Source of the DNA: Candidatus Rifleibacteriota bacterium
GTDB lineage: Bacteria; Riflebacteria; Ozemobacteria; Ozemobacterales; Ozemobacteraceae
Length of the DNA stretch: 8,173 nt
Reading direction: 5' to 3'
Assembly: GCA_022704885.1 (NCBI GenBank)
Contig: JAKJFO010000183.1
Coordinates: 1-8,173 of the forward strand
The notes beneath the pieces are model-generated. The model saw nothing but the letters and a program-made list of their open reading frames with translations, made no database searches and was not told the DNA's origin. The position numbers and the translations under genes were made by a program. Below are positions 1 through 6,335 of this stretch, one piece after another; position 1 is the stretch's first letter, and every line of letters begins with the position of its first letter.

Positions 1-988
1 CGACCGAATGAATTCTGACCCCGCGTGCAACATAGAATGGGTCAGCACTGTCATTGATCGAATCTTTGACGATATCGTTAAAACTGTCGAGAAATGCCTC
101 GAGCGAAGACTTCGATACCGACTGAATGATCATGCTGCGCGCATGCGAGCAGATATCGCCGGGCGCATCGTCAGTGGTTCTGATCATCTGTTCGATATTG
201 TCGATCTGCCAGAAAAATGTCACGCCGAGAATGAGTTCGACGTTATCTTTGGTGCGCACGCCGAACTCATACCACATGAATTTCGGGCGCGAGTCGATAT
301 GCGTGATCTTGAGATCGCGCTTTTCTTTATGAATGCCTGATGACCAGCGCATGCACAGCAGGGTCTCGTAGGGTGCAAGGAAAAATGCGTTTTCATTCTT
401 GCTGCCGTTGACTATACGAAACTTGCCGTCTTTGCCCTTGATTACCACAGATTCGTGTTCTTCGAGCAGAATTTTGCGGCGAACTTCTTCAATCTCTTCA
501 TTAGCGGCCGGAAAAAACACTCTGTTCTCGGTAACCAGCCGTAATGATCCATCAGAGGTGTTGCGCACCAGTACCGCCGTGTGTTCATCGATGTTGATGC
601 CGGCTTCAGGCTTCTGCAATATTTCTTCGGTAGCCGTGAGAACAACGTTGGTCGGGCCGGTGACGACCCTGATGATGCCGGTCGAGCGGTCGATGATGCG
701 AACATACTCGTTGTGCCGCAGAACGATGACGTCGTAGATCTTGAGCACTTCTTCATAAGCGTCAAGAAAGAAAAAGCAGGGGCCCTTTTCGACCTTGATC
801 TGGCCGGTAAGAAGATTGCGGATTTTGGCGAACTCTGTCGGAGACAGGCTGACACCCCGGCGAATGCGCGCCGAAATCATGGGTTTGACAAACACCGAAC
901 CAGGGCCATTCACCGTCCATTTTTTGGTGAATCCTTCGAGCAGCAGCTGTTCTTCTTCTTTAAGAAAATAGACCCATGGTATCAGCAT
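1..988 (-). CDS. Major vault protein-like protein (vault repeats plus SPFH/shoulder-like domain), 3' end outside window
   Basis: Seen: an uninterrupted minus-strand frame of 329 codons from ATG at 988 to the window edge, with no stop, so the C-terminus is missing. Residues about 15-210 hold roughly five units of about 40 residues with a shared pattern: an acidic lead-in, a beta-rich stretch, a turn of the TG/DG type, R/K-x-V, then G-P-x-x-x-F/V-L-x-x-x-E-E. Examples are RVVTGPTNVVLTATEEIL (107-124), RLVTENRVFFPAANEEI (150-166) and RIVNGSKNENAFFLAPYETL (191-210). Residues about 226-329 resemble the SPFH-like shoulder of MVP (YEFGVRTKDNVELILGVTFF, 240-259). Known: MVP builds the hollow vault shell in eukaryotes from N-terminal repeats, a shoulder, a coiled coil and a cap; relatives exist in some bacteria. 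There is no signal peptide or membrane segment, so it is probably cytosolic. It has fewer repeats than animal MVP (nine). Start choice rests on AGAGGTG five bases upstream. It lies 49 bases after truC on the same strand. Alternative: a generic SPFH/band-7 scaffold protein. Role here is unknown. Confidence 0.8.
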   Translation of the reverse strand, partial: MLIPWVYFLKEEEQLLLEGFTKKWTVNGPGSVFVKPMISARIRRGVSLSPTEFAKIRNLLTGQIKVEKGPCFFFLDAYEEVLKIYDVIVLRHNEYVRIIDRSTGIIRVVTGPTNVVLTATEEILQKPEAGINIDEHTAVLVRNTSDGSLRLVTENRVFFPAANEEIEEVRRKILLEEHESVVIKGKDGKFRIVNGSKNENAFFLAPYETLLCMRWSSGIHKEKRDLKITHIDSRPKFMWYEFGVRTKDNVELILGVTFFWQIDNIEQMIRTTDDAPGDICSHARSMIIQSVSKSSLEAFLDSFNDIVKDSINDSADPFYVARGVRIHSV

Positions 989-993
989 ATAAT

Positions 994-1000
994 CACCTCT
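994..1000 (-). promoter_or_regulatory. Ribosome binding site of the MVP-like gene
   Basis: Minus-strand AGAGGTG sits five bases before the ATG at 988. It fixes the start of the MVP-like frame, which has no other convincing upstream start. Confidence 0.75.
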
Positions 1001-1011
1001 GTTTTTTTAAG

Positions 1012-1041
1012 ATTATATCGTCTCCTGCAGCTTTCCGTCAG
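1012..1041 (-). promoter_or_regulatory. Candidate promoter between truC and the MVP-like gene
   Basis: On the minus strand a perfect TATAAT (1012-1017) lies 18 bases downstream of CTGACG (1036-1041, four of six matches to TTGACA). The -35 overlaps the truC stop codon. Transcription would start near 1005, giving a leader just long enough for the AGAGGTG site. This would let the MVP-like gene be expressed independently of truC. It is a consensus match only. Confidence 0.4.
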
Positions 1042-1772
1042 CAAAAATCTGCCCGGCCGAAAACTCTTTGCACGACAGCTGCGAAATCGGCAGGAAGCGG
1101 CGCCTGCAGGCTCATCTGTTCACCCGTAACCGGGTGCGCAAAGCTTATCTGGCTGGCATGCAGCAACAGGCGGGTAGAATCGAGATGTTCTTCGAACAGG
1201 CGGTTGTGGGCGTTATCGCCATGTTTGTGGTCGCCGATGATCGGGTGAAAAATATGTTTGAGATGCCTTCTAATCTGGCGATTGCGCCCGGTCTGCGGCA
1301 TCACGCGCAGCAACGAATAGCGCGCGGTAGGGTGGGGGCGCACCGCAAAAGGCAGTTCAGCTGTCGCCAGTCGCTCATATGATGTGATTGCCGACTGTGC
1401 CGGCTTGTTTCTGCTGCTTTCGCGATCGGTCATCTTATCCCAGATTTCGCGCAGCGGATAATCGATGGTCGCCGCCTCACTCGTATAGCCGCGGACAACG
1501 GCAAAATATTCTTTGCTGACGCTGCGCTCGGTGAAGGCGGCCGTAAGCAGGCGTGCCATTTCGCTCGACAGAGCGAAAACCAGTATTCCAGAGGTTGGTT
1601 TGTCAAGACGATGAACCGGGTAAACCCAGCGCCCGAGCAGGTCTCGCGTCTGCTTCATTGCCGACTCTGTCTCTGCATTATCCAGAAAGCTGGGATGTAC
1701 AAGCAGTCCGGCCGGCTTGTTCACCGCCACCAGACATTCATCGAGATAAACTATACTTTCACTGTCGATCAT
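1038..1772 (-). CDS. truC: tRNA pseudouridine(65) synthase TruC (RluA family)
   Basis: This 244-residue protein isomerises a uridine in tRNA to pseudouridine; TruC of E. coli acts at position 65 in the acceptor/T-stem region. Visible motifs: the N-terminal strand LVAVNKPAGLLVH (14-26), the catalytic motif HRLDKPTSGIL (54-64) with the conserved aspartate at 57, the downstream RYSLLRVMPQTGRNRQIRRHL region, and HPIIGDHKHGD, which is characteristic of TruC among RluA relatives. Recognition is from remembered similarity along most of the length, including the C-terminal LLLHASQISFAHPVTGE. No separate S4 domain is present, as expected for TruC. The length is close to the E. coli protein. The upstream ribosome binding site is weak (GGCGA immediately before ATG), but no better in-frame start is seen. 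The MVP-like gene follows on the same strand. A different RluA-type target cannot be excluded from sequence alone. Confidence 0.9.
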   Translation of the reverse strand: MIDSESIVYLDECLVAVNKPAGLLVHPSFLDNAETESAMKQTRDLLGRWVYPVHRLDKPTSGILVFALSSEMARLLTAAFTERSVSKEYFAVVRGYTSEAATIDYPLREIWDKMTDRESSRNKPAQSAITSYERLATAELPFAVRPHPTARYSLLRVMPQTGRNRQIRRHLKHIFHPIIGDHKHGDNAHNRLFEEHLDSTRLLLHASQISFAHPVTGEQMSLQAPLPADFAAVVQRVFGRADFC

Positions 1773-1985
1773 TCGCCGATTTTATCATAAATCATTCCCT
1801 GCCAGGCAATTTGATCATGTCAGCGTATCGATTCAGTTCCGAGTGTAATTATTATTGTGAGTGCGCAGACAGGGATCTCATAAGCGAAAACTTCGAGCCA
1901 GGCAATGTTGACGCAGATCCATAGCTATTTACCATAAATTCTGCCTGGTGAGAGTTGTAGCGTTGAGACCCTGTCGAGAGCACGG

Positions 1986-2013
1986 GTAACAAGGCTTAGC
2001 TCGTTTCTATAAA
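1986..2013 (+). promoter_or_regulatory. Candidate distal promoter for the carbamoyltransferase cassette
   Basis: GTAACA (1986-1991, four of six) is followed after 16 bases by TATAAA (2008-2013, five of six). Use of this promoter would give a leader of about 120 bases. Consensus match only; it competes with the candidate nearer to the gene. Confidence 0.25.
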
Positions 2014-2075
2014 TCTACGCAATATAGGCAATCCCACCTAAGATTGAATCTTTACATGTCAGCAGCGGTTTTTTC

Positions 2076-2104
2076 TGGAGAAATCAACTTTGGCGGTGTA
2101 AAAT
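2076..2104 (+). promoter_or_regulatory. Candidate proximal promoter for the carbamoyltransferase cassette
   Basis: TGGAGA (2076-2081, four of six) and TAAAAT (2099-2104, five of six) are separated by 17 bases. The predicted start near 2111 would leave a leader of about 30 bases containing AAGGA at 2123-2127. Consensus match only. Confidence 0.3.
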
Positions 2105-2140
2105 ATCGGCAGCTCAAACAAGAAGGATCTGGGACACAGA

Positions 2141-3841
2141 ATGATCATACTTGGCATCAACAGCGCTTATCACGAATCTTCTGCCGCTCTGCTCGTCGAT
2201 GGAAAGCTGACCTGTTTTATCGAAGAAGAGCGTATAAATCGTTTCAAGCATGGCAAACATGCGTTGATCGACAATCCACACATATTGCCGGAAGGCGCTA
2301 TCGAAGGCTGTCTGAATTTTGCCGGACTTAAAGTCAGCGATATCGACTGCTTTGCCTATTCTTTCAGCCAGTCAGGCCGTCTGCAGAATATTGGTGTCGA
2401 CAAGCACCTGACTCCCGGCCAGTGGGGAACCCGTGAAGGCGAAATGCTTTTTCATCAGAATCTGCAGCGGGTGCCAGATGAACTCGCTAAAATTGTCGGC
2501 AGCTACCGTCACGACCGCCTTGTCTGGGTCGATCATCATCTCGCTCATGCCGGCAGCGCTTTTTACTGTTCGCCATTCGAGCGCGCGCTGGTTATGGTTG
2601 TCGATGGTATTGGTGAATTCGACTCGATCAGCGTTTATAAGGGGATCGACAAACGCCTCGAAAAGATTTTTTCGGTTCCATACCCGCACAGCCTCGGCTT
2701 TCTATGGGAAAAATTCTGCATGTATCTCGGCTTTTCCGAGCATGACGCCTGCAAACTCATGGGCCTGAGCAGCTATGGCAACCCTGAAGTGTTCGCCGAA
2801 AAGTTCCGGCAGGTGGCTCAGCTCGATGATGATACTCTATTTAAGGTTGATAACGAAATAACCCGTTTCAGAAGCGCTGACATGTCTACGCTTGAAGCTC
2901 TGTTCGGCCCGACGAGGCGTCGCGAAGATGCCATAACCGACAATCATCGTAATCTGGCAGCCTCTTTGCAGCAGTTCACCGAAAACGTGCTGCTCGAACT
3001 GTGCCGCCGCATGCGCCAGATCGAACCGTCAGATTACCTCTGTCTTTCTGGCGGCACCGCTCTTAACTGCGTAGCCAACGCGATGATTCAGCAGAAAGCC
3101 GGTTTCAAAGAGGTCTATATTCAACCTGCCGCCAACGACGCCGGTTCGGCTATAGGCGCCGCGCTGCAGGTCTGGTGCGACACCCTCGGCAACCCGCGCC
3201 GTTATGTGATGAACCACGCCCTCTGGGGGCCTGAATACTCTGATTCGCAGATCGAAGAAGCTCTGGCACAGACTACTTTTAAGGCTGATAAAGTAAGCGA
3301 TCCGGCAGAGCGGGCAGCTGCCTTCATCAACGAGGGCAAAATCGTCGGCTGGTTTCAGGGACGCATGGAAACTGGTCCGCGCGCGCTTGGCAACCGCTCT
3401 TTACTCGCCGATCCACGCCGTCGCGACATGCGCGATATTCTCAACCGCAAGATCAAACATCGCGAAGATTTTCGCCCGTTTGCGCCCAGCGTTCTTACCG
3501 AAGCTGCCGATGAATGGTTTGAGATCCCGGCCAACAAGTCTTTGTCGAGCGATTTCATGCTTTACGCTTATCCAACAAAGTCAGGCAGGGCTGAGCTGAT
3601 TCCGGCGGTAGTGCATGTCGATAAAACCAGCCGCATTCAAACCGTAGACCAGAAGGTAAACCCGCAATATCACCGGCTCATCTCTGAATTTGCGAAACTT
3701 TCGCAGGTTCCGATGGTCCTCAACACCTCATTCAATGACAGTGAGCCAATCGTTATGTCTCCGTCAGACGCGCTGTCGACATTTTCGCGAACGGGTATCG
3801 ATGCCCTGTTCCTCGGAAATTACATGATTGTAAAGGGCTGA
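2141..3841 (+). CDS. NodU/CmcH/TobZ-family O-carbamoyltransferase
   Basis: This 566-residue enzyme belongs to the family that activates carbamoyl phosphate with ATP to carbamoyl-adenylate and moves the carbamoyl group to a hydroxyl on a small molecule (nodulation factor, cephem, tobramycin). Visible: the family N-terminus MIILGINSAYHESSAALL (1-18), the metal-binding HHLAHA (132-137), VVDGIGEFDS (153-162), the nucleotide-site SGGTALNCVAN (303-313), NDAGSAIGAA (332-341), and the C-terminal YrdC-like part with METGPRALGNRSLLADPR (409-426), FRPFAPSVL (444-452) and NTSFND (528-533). Both the Kae1-like and YrdC-like halves are complete and the length is normal. The start is set by the canonical N-terminus; AAGGA lies 13 bases upstream, a rather long gap. 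A radical-SAM-like gene begins two bases after the stop. The acceptor is unknown: no sugar, aminoglycoside or polyketide gene is nearby. It is likely cytosolic. Confidence 0.92.
   Translation: MIILGINSAYHESSAALLVDGKLTCFIEEERINRFKHGKHALIDNPHILPEGAIEGCLNFAGLKVSDIDCFAYSFSQSGRLQNIGVDKHLTPGQWGTREGEMLFHQNLQRVPDELAKIVGSYRHDRLVWVDHHLAHAGSAFYCSPFERALVMVVDGIGEFDSISVYKGIDKRLEKIFSVPYPHSLGFLWEKFCMYLGFSEHDACKLMGLSSYGNPEVFAEKFRQVAQLDDDTLFKVDNEITRFRSADMSTLEALFGPTRRREDAITDNHRNLAASLQQFTENVLLELCRRMRQIEPSDYLCLSGGTALNCVANAMIQQKAGFKEVYIQPAANDAGSAIGAALQVWCDTLGNPRRYVMNHALWGPEYSDSQIEEALAQTTFKADKVSDPAERAAAFINEGKIVGWFQGRMETGPRALGNRSLLADPRRRDMRDILNRKIKHREDFRPFAPSVLTEAADEWFEIPANKSLSSDFMLYAYPTKSGRAELIPAVVHVDKTSRIQTVDQKVNPQYHRLISEFAKLSQVPMVLNTSFNDSEPIVMSPSDALSTFSRTGIDALFLGNYMIVKG
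3832..3837 (+). promoter_or_regulatory. Ribosome binding site of the radical SAM gene inside the carbamoyltransferase 3' end
   Basis: AAAGGG lies six bases before the ATG at 3844 and within the last codons of the preceding gene, whose stop is two bases before that ATG. The layout supports co-translation of the two genes. Confidence 0.65.
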
Positions 3842-3843
3842 CA

Positions 3844-4800
3844 ATGTCAGAACCCATCGATTTCAGTAAACCACCGGAAGGTTCTTTATTTGACCCGGTT
3901 GCCGCGCCAAGAGGCCTGCGGCTTGCCCTGGTTTTTGGCAACGAGAGTCCGACTGGTCGCTGCCCGTTCTATAATGTACAATGCATTCATTGCGATCTTG
4001 GTGCCGGCGAAGGGGTTTCGTTCACTCCCGAAATGAACCGCCGCCGCCTCGAGTTTCTCAAACAGCACTATAAAGACGTGCTGCCAGAGATCGGGCATCT
4101 GGTCATTTATAATTATGGCTCTACGCTGAATGATCAGGAGTTTTCGAGAGAAACCCGGCATAATATTCTCGAGTTTGTCGCCGGCCTCAATTCTGTAAAG
4201 CGGGTCAGCTTCGATTCGCGCGAACAGTTCGTTACAGCCGGTCGTATCAGTGAAATGCTCGAATATCTGAGAGCCGATCAGTCACTTTCGATCACTCTCG
4301 GACTCGAGTCTCAGAGCGAAGAAGTGCGCATCGGGCATCTTAAAAAATCAATAACACGCGATGAAGTTGATGCGGTTTTTAAAGCTCTGGCTGGCCATTA
4401 CAGGCGCACCGCTGTCGAAATGAACGTATTGTTTCAGCCGCCCGGAATAACCGGAAACGAGGCGATAACTGAAGCCGTCGCCACCATTGAATATGGCCTG
4501 CAGATGATGCAGAAGCATGGTGTTCTCGTCGATTTCAACTTTCACCCGTATTACCCGAGCATCAAGGGAACGAAGTTTTTTCCCGATCATCCGCGCGCCA
4601 TGATGGAACACGCGATCAGATCGCTGTTCATGATCATCAGACTGATCAAGCAGCAGAGCCCGGAAAGCCGCATCTTCGTCGGCTGGAACGACGAAGGCCA
4701 TGACCTGCAGCCCACCGTCAAAAAAATGAAACAGCTGCTTTATTCACCAGCTTTCTCTGCTTTCAACGTCAGTCAGAACGAAGACGACCTGCAGATCTGA
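3844..4800 (+). CDS. Radical SAM-like protein paired with the carbamoyltransferase
   Basis: This 318-residue protein carries cysteines 40, 47 and 50 in GRCPFYNVQCIHCDLG (C-X6-C-X2-C), a probable 4Fe-4S site of radical-SAM type, although the spacing differs from the common C-X3-C-X2-C. Further support: VIYNYGSTLNDQEF (87-100), a strand and loop as in other radical-SAM barrels; SFDSREQFV (122-130); LGLESQSEEVR (152-162), typical of the SAM-binding barrel; and NVLFQPPGIT (194-203). This order resembles the family that includes the archaeosine-synthase subunit RaSEA and YhcC/Elp3-like enzymes, from memory. No extra Fe-S domain or B12 domain is visible. An AAAGGG site (3832-3837) six bases before the ATG sits inside the upstream gene, so translation is probably coupled. 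Inferred role: it makes or modifies the carbamoyl acceptor, or acts on the carbamoylated product. Substrate unknown. Confidence 0.75.
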   Translation: MSEPIDFSKPPEGSLFDPVAAPRGLRLALVFGNESPTGRCPFYNVQCIHCDLGAGEGVSFTPEMNRRRLEFLKQHYKDVLPEIGHLVIYNYGSTLNDQEFSRETRHNILEFVAGLNSVKRVSFDSREQFVTAGRISEMLEYLRADQSLSITLGLESQSEEVRIGHLKKSITRDEVDAVFKALAGHYRRTAVEMNVLFQPPGITGNEAITEAVATIEYGLQMMQKHGVLVDFNFHPYYPSIKGTKFFPDHPRAMMEHAIRSLFMIIRLIKQQSPESRIFVGWNDEGHDLQPTVKKMKQLLYSPAFSAFNVSQNEDDLQI

Positions 4801-4804
4801 AGCT

Positions 4805-5464
4805 TTAAGCAAGATTGTAATGCTCGCCAGGTTTAAGAATGATAACCTCGGCAAGAGTGCCGACTATCTTTTTGAAAGATTGTGGGTCGTTGTGTATCAA
4901 TTCGAAGGTGTTGTAATGAATCGGCACAACCCGTTTCGTCTGGGTAAACTCAACGGCTTTGGCAGCCGATGCTATGCCCATGGTGTAGCGGTCGCCAATC
5001 GGCAGAAAACTCAACTCTGGCTTAAAAAACTCGCCGACCAGCTTCATATCATAGGTCAGGCCGGTGTCGCCGGCATGATAAATGCGGTGCCCGTCGATTT
5101 CGATGACGACGCCGGCCGGAGTGCCCTTTTCGGCTGAATGCAGCGCCGGCACCATATTGAATTTAACACCCTCAACTTCAACGGTGCCGCCAATGTTCAT
5201 GCCTTCGCTGTTTATGCCAAGTTCAGACGCCTCGACTGCAATTTCGTGTATCGCCACCAGCGTCGCGCCGGTTTTCTGGCAGATAAAAAAGGCATCGCCG
5301 ACGTGATCGCCGTGGTAATGCGTGACGAATACCATGTCGGCCTTTTTGATGTCGTCAAGAGTGCATGAACTCGCAGGGTTGCCCTTGATGAACGGGTCGA
5401 TGAAAATGGTTTTTGATCCCTCGATTTTAACGGCCGAATGCCCGAGCCAGGTCGCTTTGATCAT
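4805..5464 (-). CDS. UPF0173-family metal-dependent hydrolase (metallo-beta-lactamase fold)
   Basis: This 219-residue protein of the YtkL/UPF0173 group has an uncharacterised physiological substrate. Visible metal ligands: THYHGDH (48-54; His49, His51, Asp53, His54), the histidine in PALHS (109), the aspartate in HAGDTGL (133) and the histidine in PIHYNTF (183). The N-terminus MIKATWLGHSAVKI and the FIDPF motif (21-25) are typical of the group, and length is normal. There is no signal peptide, so it is probably cytosolic. The start is supported by GGAGG (5472-5476) seven bases upstream. It converges with the radical SAM gene, whose stop is four bases away, leaving no room for a dedicated terminator between them. 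It lies 115 bases downstream of pgl on the same strand and may be read through from it or driven by its own promoter. RNase Z or glyoxalase II identity is disfavoured by the overall motif set. Confidence 0.88.
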   Translation of the reverse strand: MIKATWLGHSAVKIEGSKTIFIDPFIKGNPASSCTLDDIKKADMVFVTHYHGDHVGDAFFICQKTGATLVAIHEIAVEASELGINSEGMNIGGTVEVEGVKFNMVPALHSAEKGTPAGVVIEIDGHRIYHAGDTGLTYDMKLVGEFFKPELSFLPIGDRYTMGIASAAKAVEFTQTKRVVPIHYNTFELIHNDPQSFKKIVGTLAEVIILKPGEHYNLA

Positions 5465-5471
5465 GACAAAT

Positions 5472-5476
5472 CCTCC
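5472..5476 (-). promoter_or_regulatory. Ribosome binding site of the UPF0173 gene
   Basis: Minus-strand GGAGG stands seven bases before the ATG at 5464 and settles the start codon. Confidence 0.75.
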
Positions 5477-5499
5477 GATATTTCATATATGTATGATCG

Positions 5500-5513
5500 T
5501 TGTTCGCGAACAA
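5500..5513. promoter_or_regulatory. Perfect 14-base palindrome upstream of the UPF0173 gene, possible operator
   Basis: TTGTTCGCGAACAA is its own reverse complement and lies 36 bases upstream of the start codon at 5464, between pgl and the hydrolase gene. A weak -10-like TATATT (minus strand, 5513-5518) abuts it, so a bound dimeric repressor would block initiation. A second short palindrome CATATATG (5484-5491) lies closer to the gene. The motif resembles sites for small helix-turn-helix dimers but I cannot name the regulator. Confidence 0.4.
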
Positions 5514-5579
5514 ATATATCACACATGTACACCGTCTGCAGTCTGAACTTAATCTTTTGCCGGCGACTGAAAAATCGAG

Positions 5580-6335
5580 CTATAACAGCTGTCGCATGTG
5601 CGGAGAGACGGCACTGGTGTCGATGACCCAGCTGGTCTGGCGCTGTCGAGCTATAACCGCTGCCGGATACGCACTGTCAGGCTTGAGAAAGATTTCTTCG
5701 ATCGTTTTTTGCTTTGAACCGCCACTGACTAAAAAGAGCAGTTCGCGGGCCGACAAAATACGTTGATAAGTCAGGCTGATGCGTGCTTCAGGCTGGCTGT
5801 CCGGTTCGAATACGGCAAAGTCAGCCGCGGAGTCTTTTTGCCAGTCGGTTTCTGGAAAAAGTGACGCCGTATGCCCGTCGTTGCCGATGCCAAGTATGAT
5901 TAAATCTATCGGCGCCGGCGAGCGCAGTTGTGCTGGCAGCTGCTGCAGTTCTTTCTGATACGCATCGGCAACTCGATTCCCTGCTGCTGCCTGCCTGGCA
6001 GAAGACACCGCGTAAAAGTGCGACTCAGGCAACAGCCCGTCAGCAAAAAGGCTCGCGCGTATCGCTTTCTGATTGCTGCGCTCATCATCGGCTGCCACCA
6101 GTCTTTCGTCGGTCTGCAGCCAGTAACAGCATTCGGCCAGCCCTGTTTTTGCCAGTTTTGCCGGCAGCAGCCGATAAACCGGAAACGGCGTGCTGCCTCC
6201 GCTCAGACTTATCAACCGCAGTGGCCCGGGTGCGCGCCATATCGATGCCAAAACAGTATCGGCGGCCTTTTCGGCGAAGCCCTCCGGCGAATCGTTAACT
6301 ATTACCTCAGCGTCAATGCAGAATGCCTGCTTCAT
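5580..6335 (-). CDS. pgl: 6-phosphogluconolactonase (Pgl/DevB type)
   Basis: This cytosolic 251-residue enzyme hydrolyses 6-phosphogluconolactone to 6-phosphogluconate, the second step of the oxidative pentose phosphate pathway. It belongs to the glucosamine-6-phosphate isomerase/6-phosphogluconolactonase superfamily. Visible: SLSGGSTPFPVY (43-54), the phosphate-binding loop; TDERLV (75-80) followed by the ERSN motif (85-88); and LGIGNDGHTASLFP (148-161) with the catalytic acid/base region. Length is typical of the DevB-type enzyme and it is unrelated to the beta-propeller YbhE form. Its ATG overlaps the zwf stop as ATGA, and no Shine-Dalgarno site is visible in front of it, so translation is probably coupled to zwf. 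The gene ends in TAG. No hairpin terminator is evident downstream. Confidence 0.95.
   Translation of the reverse strand: MKQAFCIDAEVIVNDSPEGFAEKAADTVLASIWRAPGPLRLISLSGGSTPFPVYRLLPAKLAKTGLAECCYWLQTDERLVAADDERSNQKAIRASLFADGLLPESHFYAVSSARQAAAGNRVADAYQKELQQLPAQLRSPAPIDLIILGIGNDGHTASLFPETDWQKDSAADFAVFEPDSQPEARISLTYQRILSARELLFLVSGGSKQKTIEEIFLKPDSAYPAAVIARQRQTSWVIDTSAVSPHMRQLL

Larger units (their letters stand above)
1773..2140. other. 368-base intergenic region between divergent truC and carbamoyltransferase genes
   Basis: I see no convincing gene here; short open frames lack a ribosome binding site and family resemblance. The region must carry the divergent promoters. It contains a 10-base direct repeat GCCAGGCAAT (1801-1810 and 1897-1906). 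The second copy can pair with TGCCTGG at 1942-1948 to form a seven-base stem around a 37-base loop, which itself holds the palindrome ATAGCTAT (1921-1928). The stretch from about 1960 to 2040 is richer in G and C than its surroundings and could fold, but it matches no small RNA or riboswitch that I recognise. The nominal leader of the carbamoyltransferase gene could be long if the upstream candidate promoter is used. Confidence 0.6.

Noticed and set aside
8..1129. Plus-strand open frames at 8-340, 399-737 and 581-1129, and a minus-strand frame at 442-855
   Set aside because: They lie within or across the long minus-strand MVP-like frame, resemble no family, lack ribosome binding sites, and read as frame shadows of it.
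1553..1924. Plus-strand open frame of 123 codons crossing the truC start
   Set aside because: Most of it is antisense to truC, and the remainder has low-complexity composition with no ribosome binding site.
1955..2040. Small structured RNA (6S-like or similar) in the intergenic region
   Set aside because: I could form only short bulged stems by eye and found no conserved 6S, SRP or riboswitch motif.
2044..2331. Plus-strand open frame of 95 codons overlapping the carbamoyltransferase start
   Set aside because: It overlaps a strongly supported gene in another frame and has no recognisable motif.
3844..4800. Naming the radical SAM protein as an archaeosine synthase subunit
   Set aside because: Resemblance is at family level only, archaeosine is an archaeal tRNA modification, and no partner gene is present here.
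4795..4815. Bidirectional terminator between the convergent radical SAM and UPF0173 genes
   Set aside because: The stops are four bases apart; the local GCTTTAAGC is only a short near-palindrome without a GC-rich stem or T-run.
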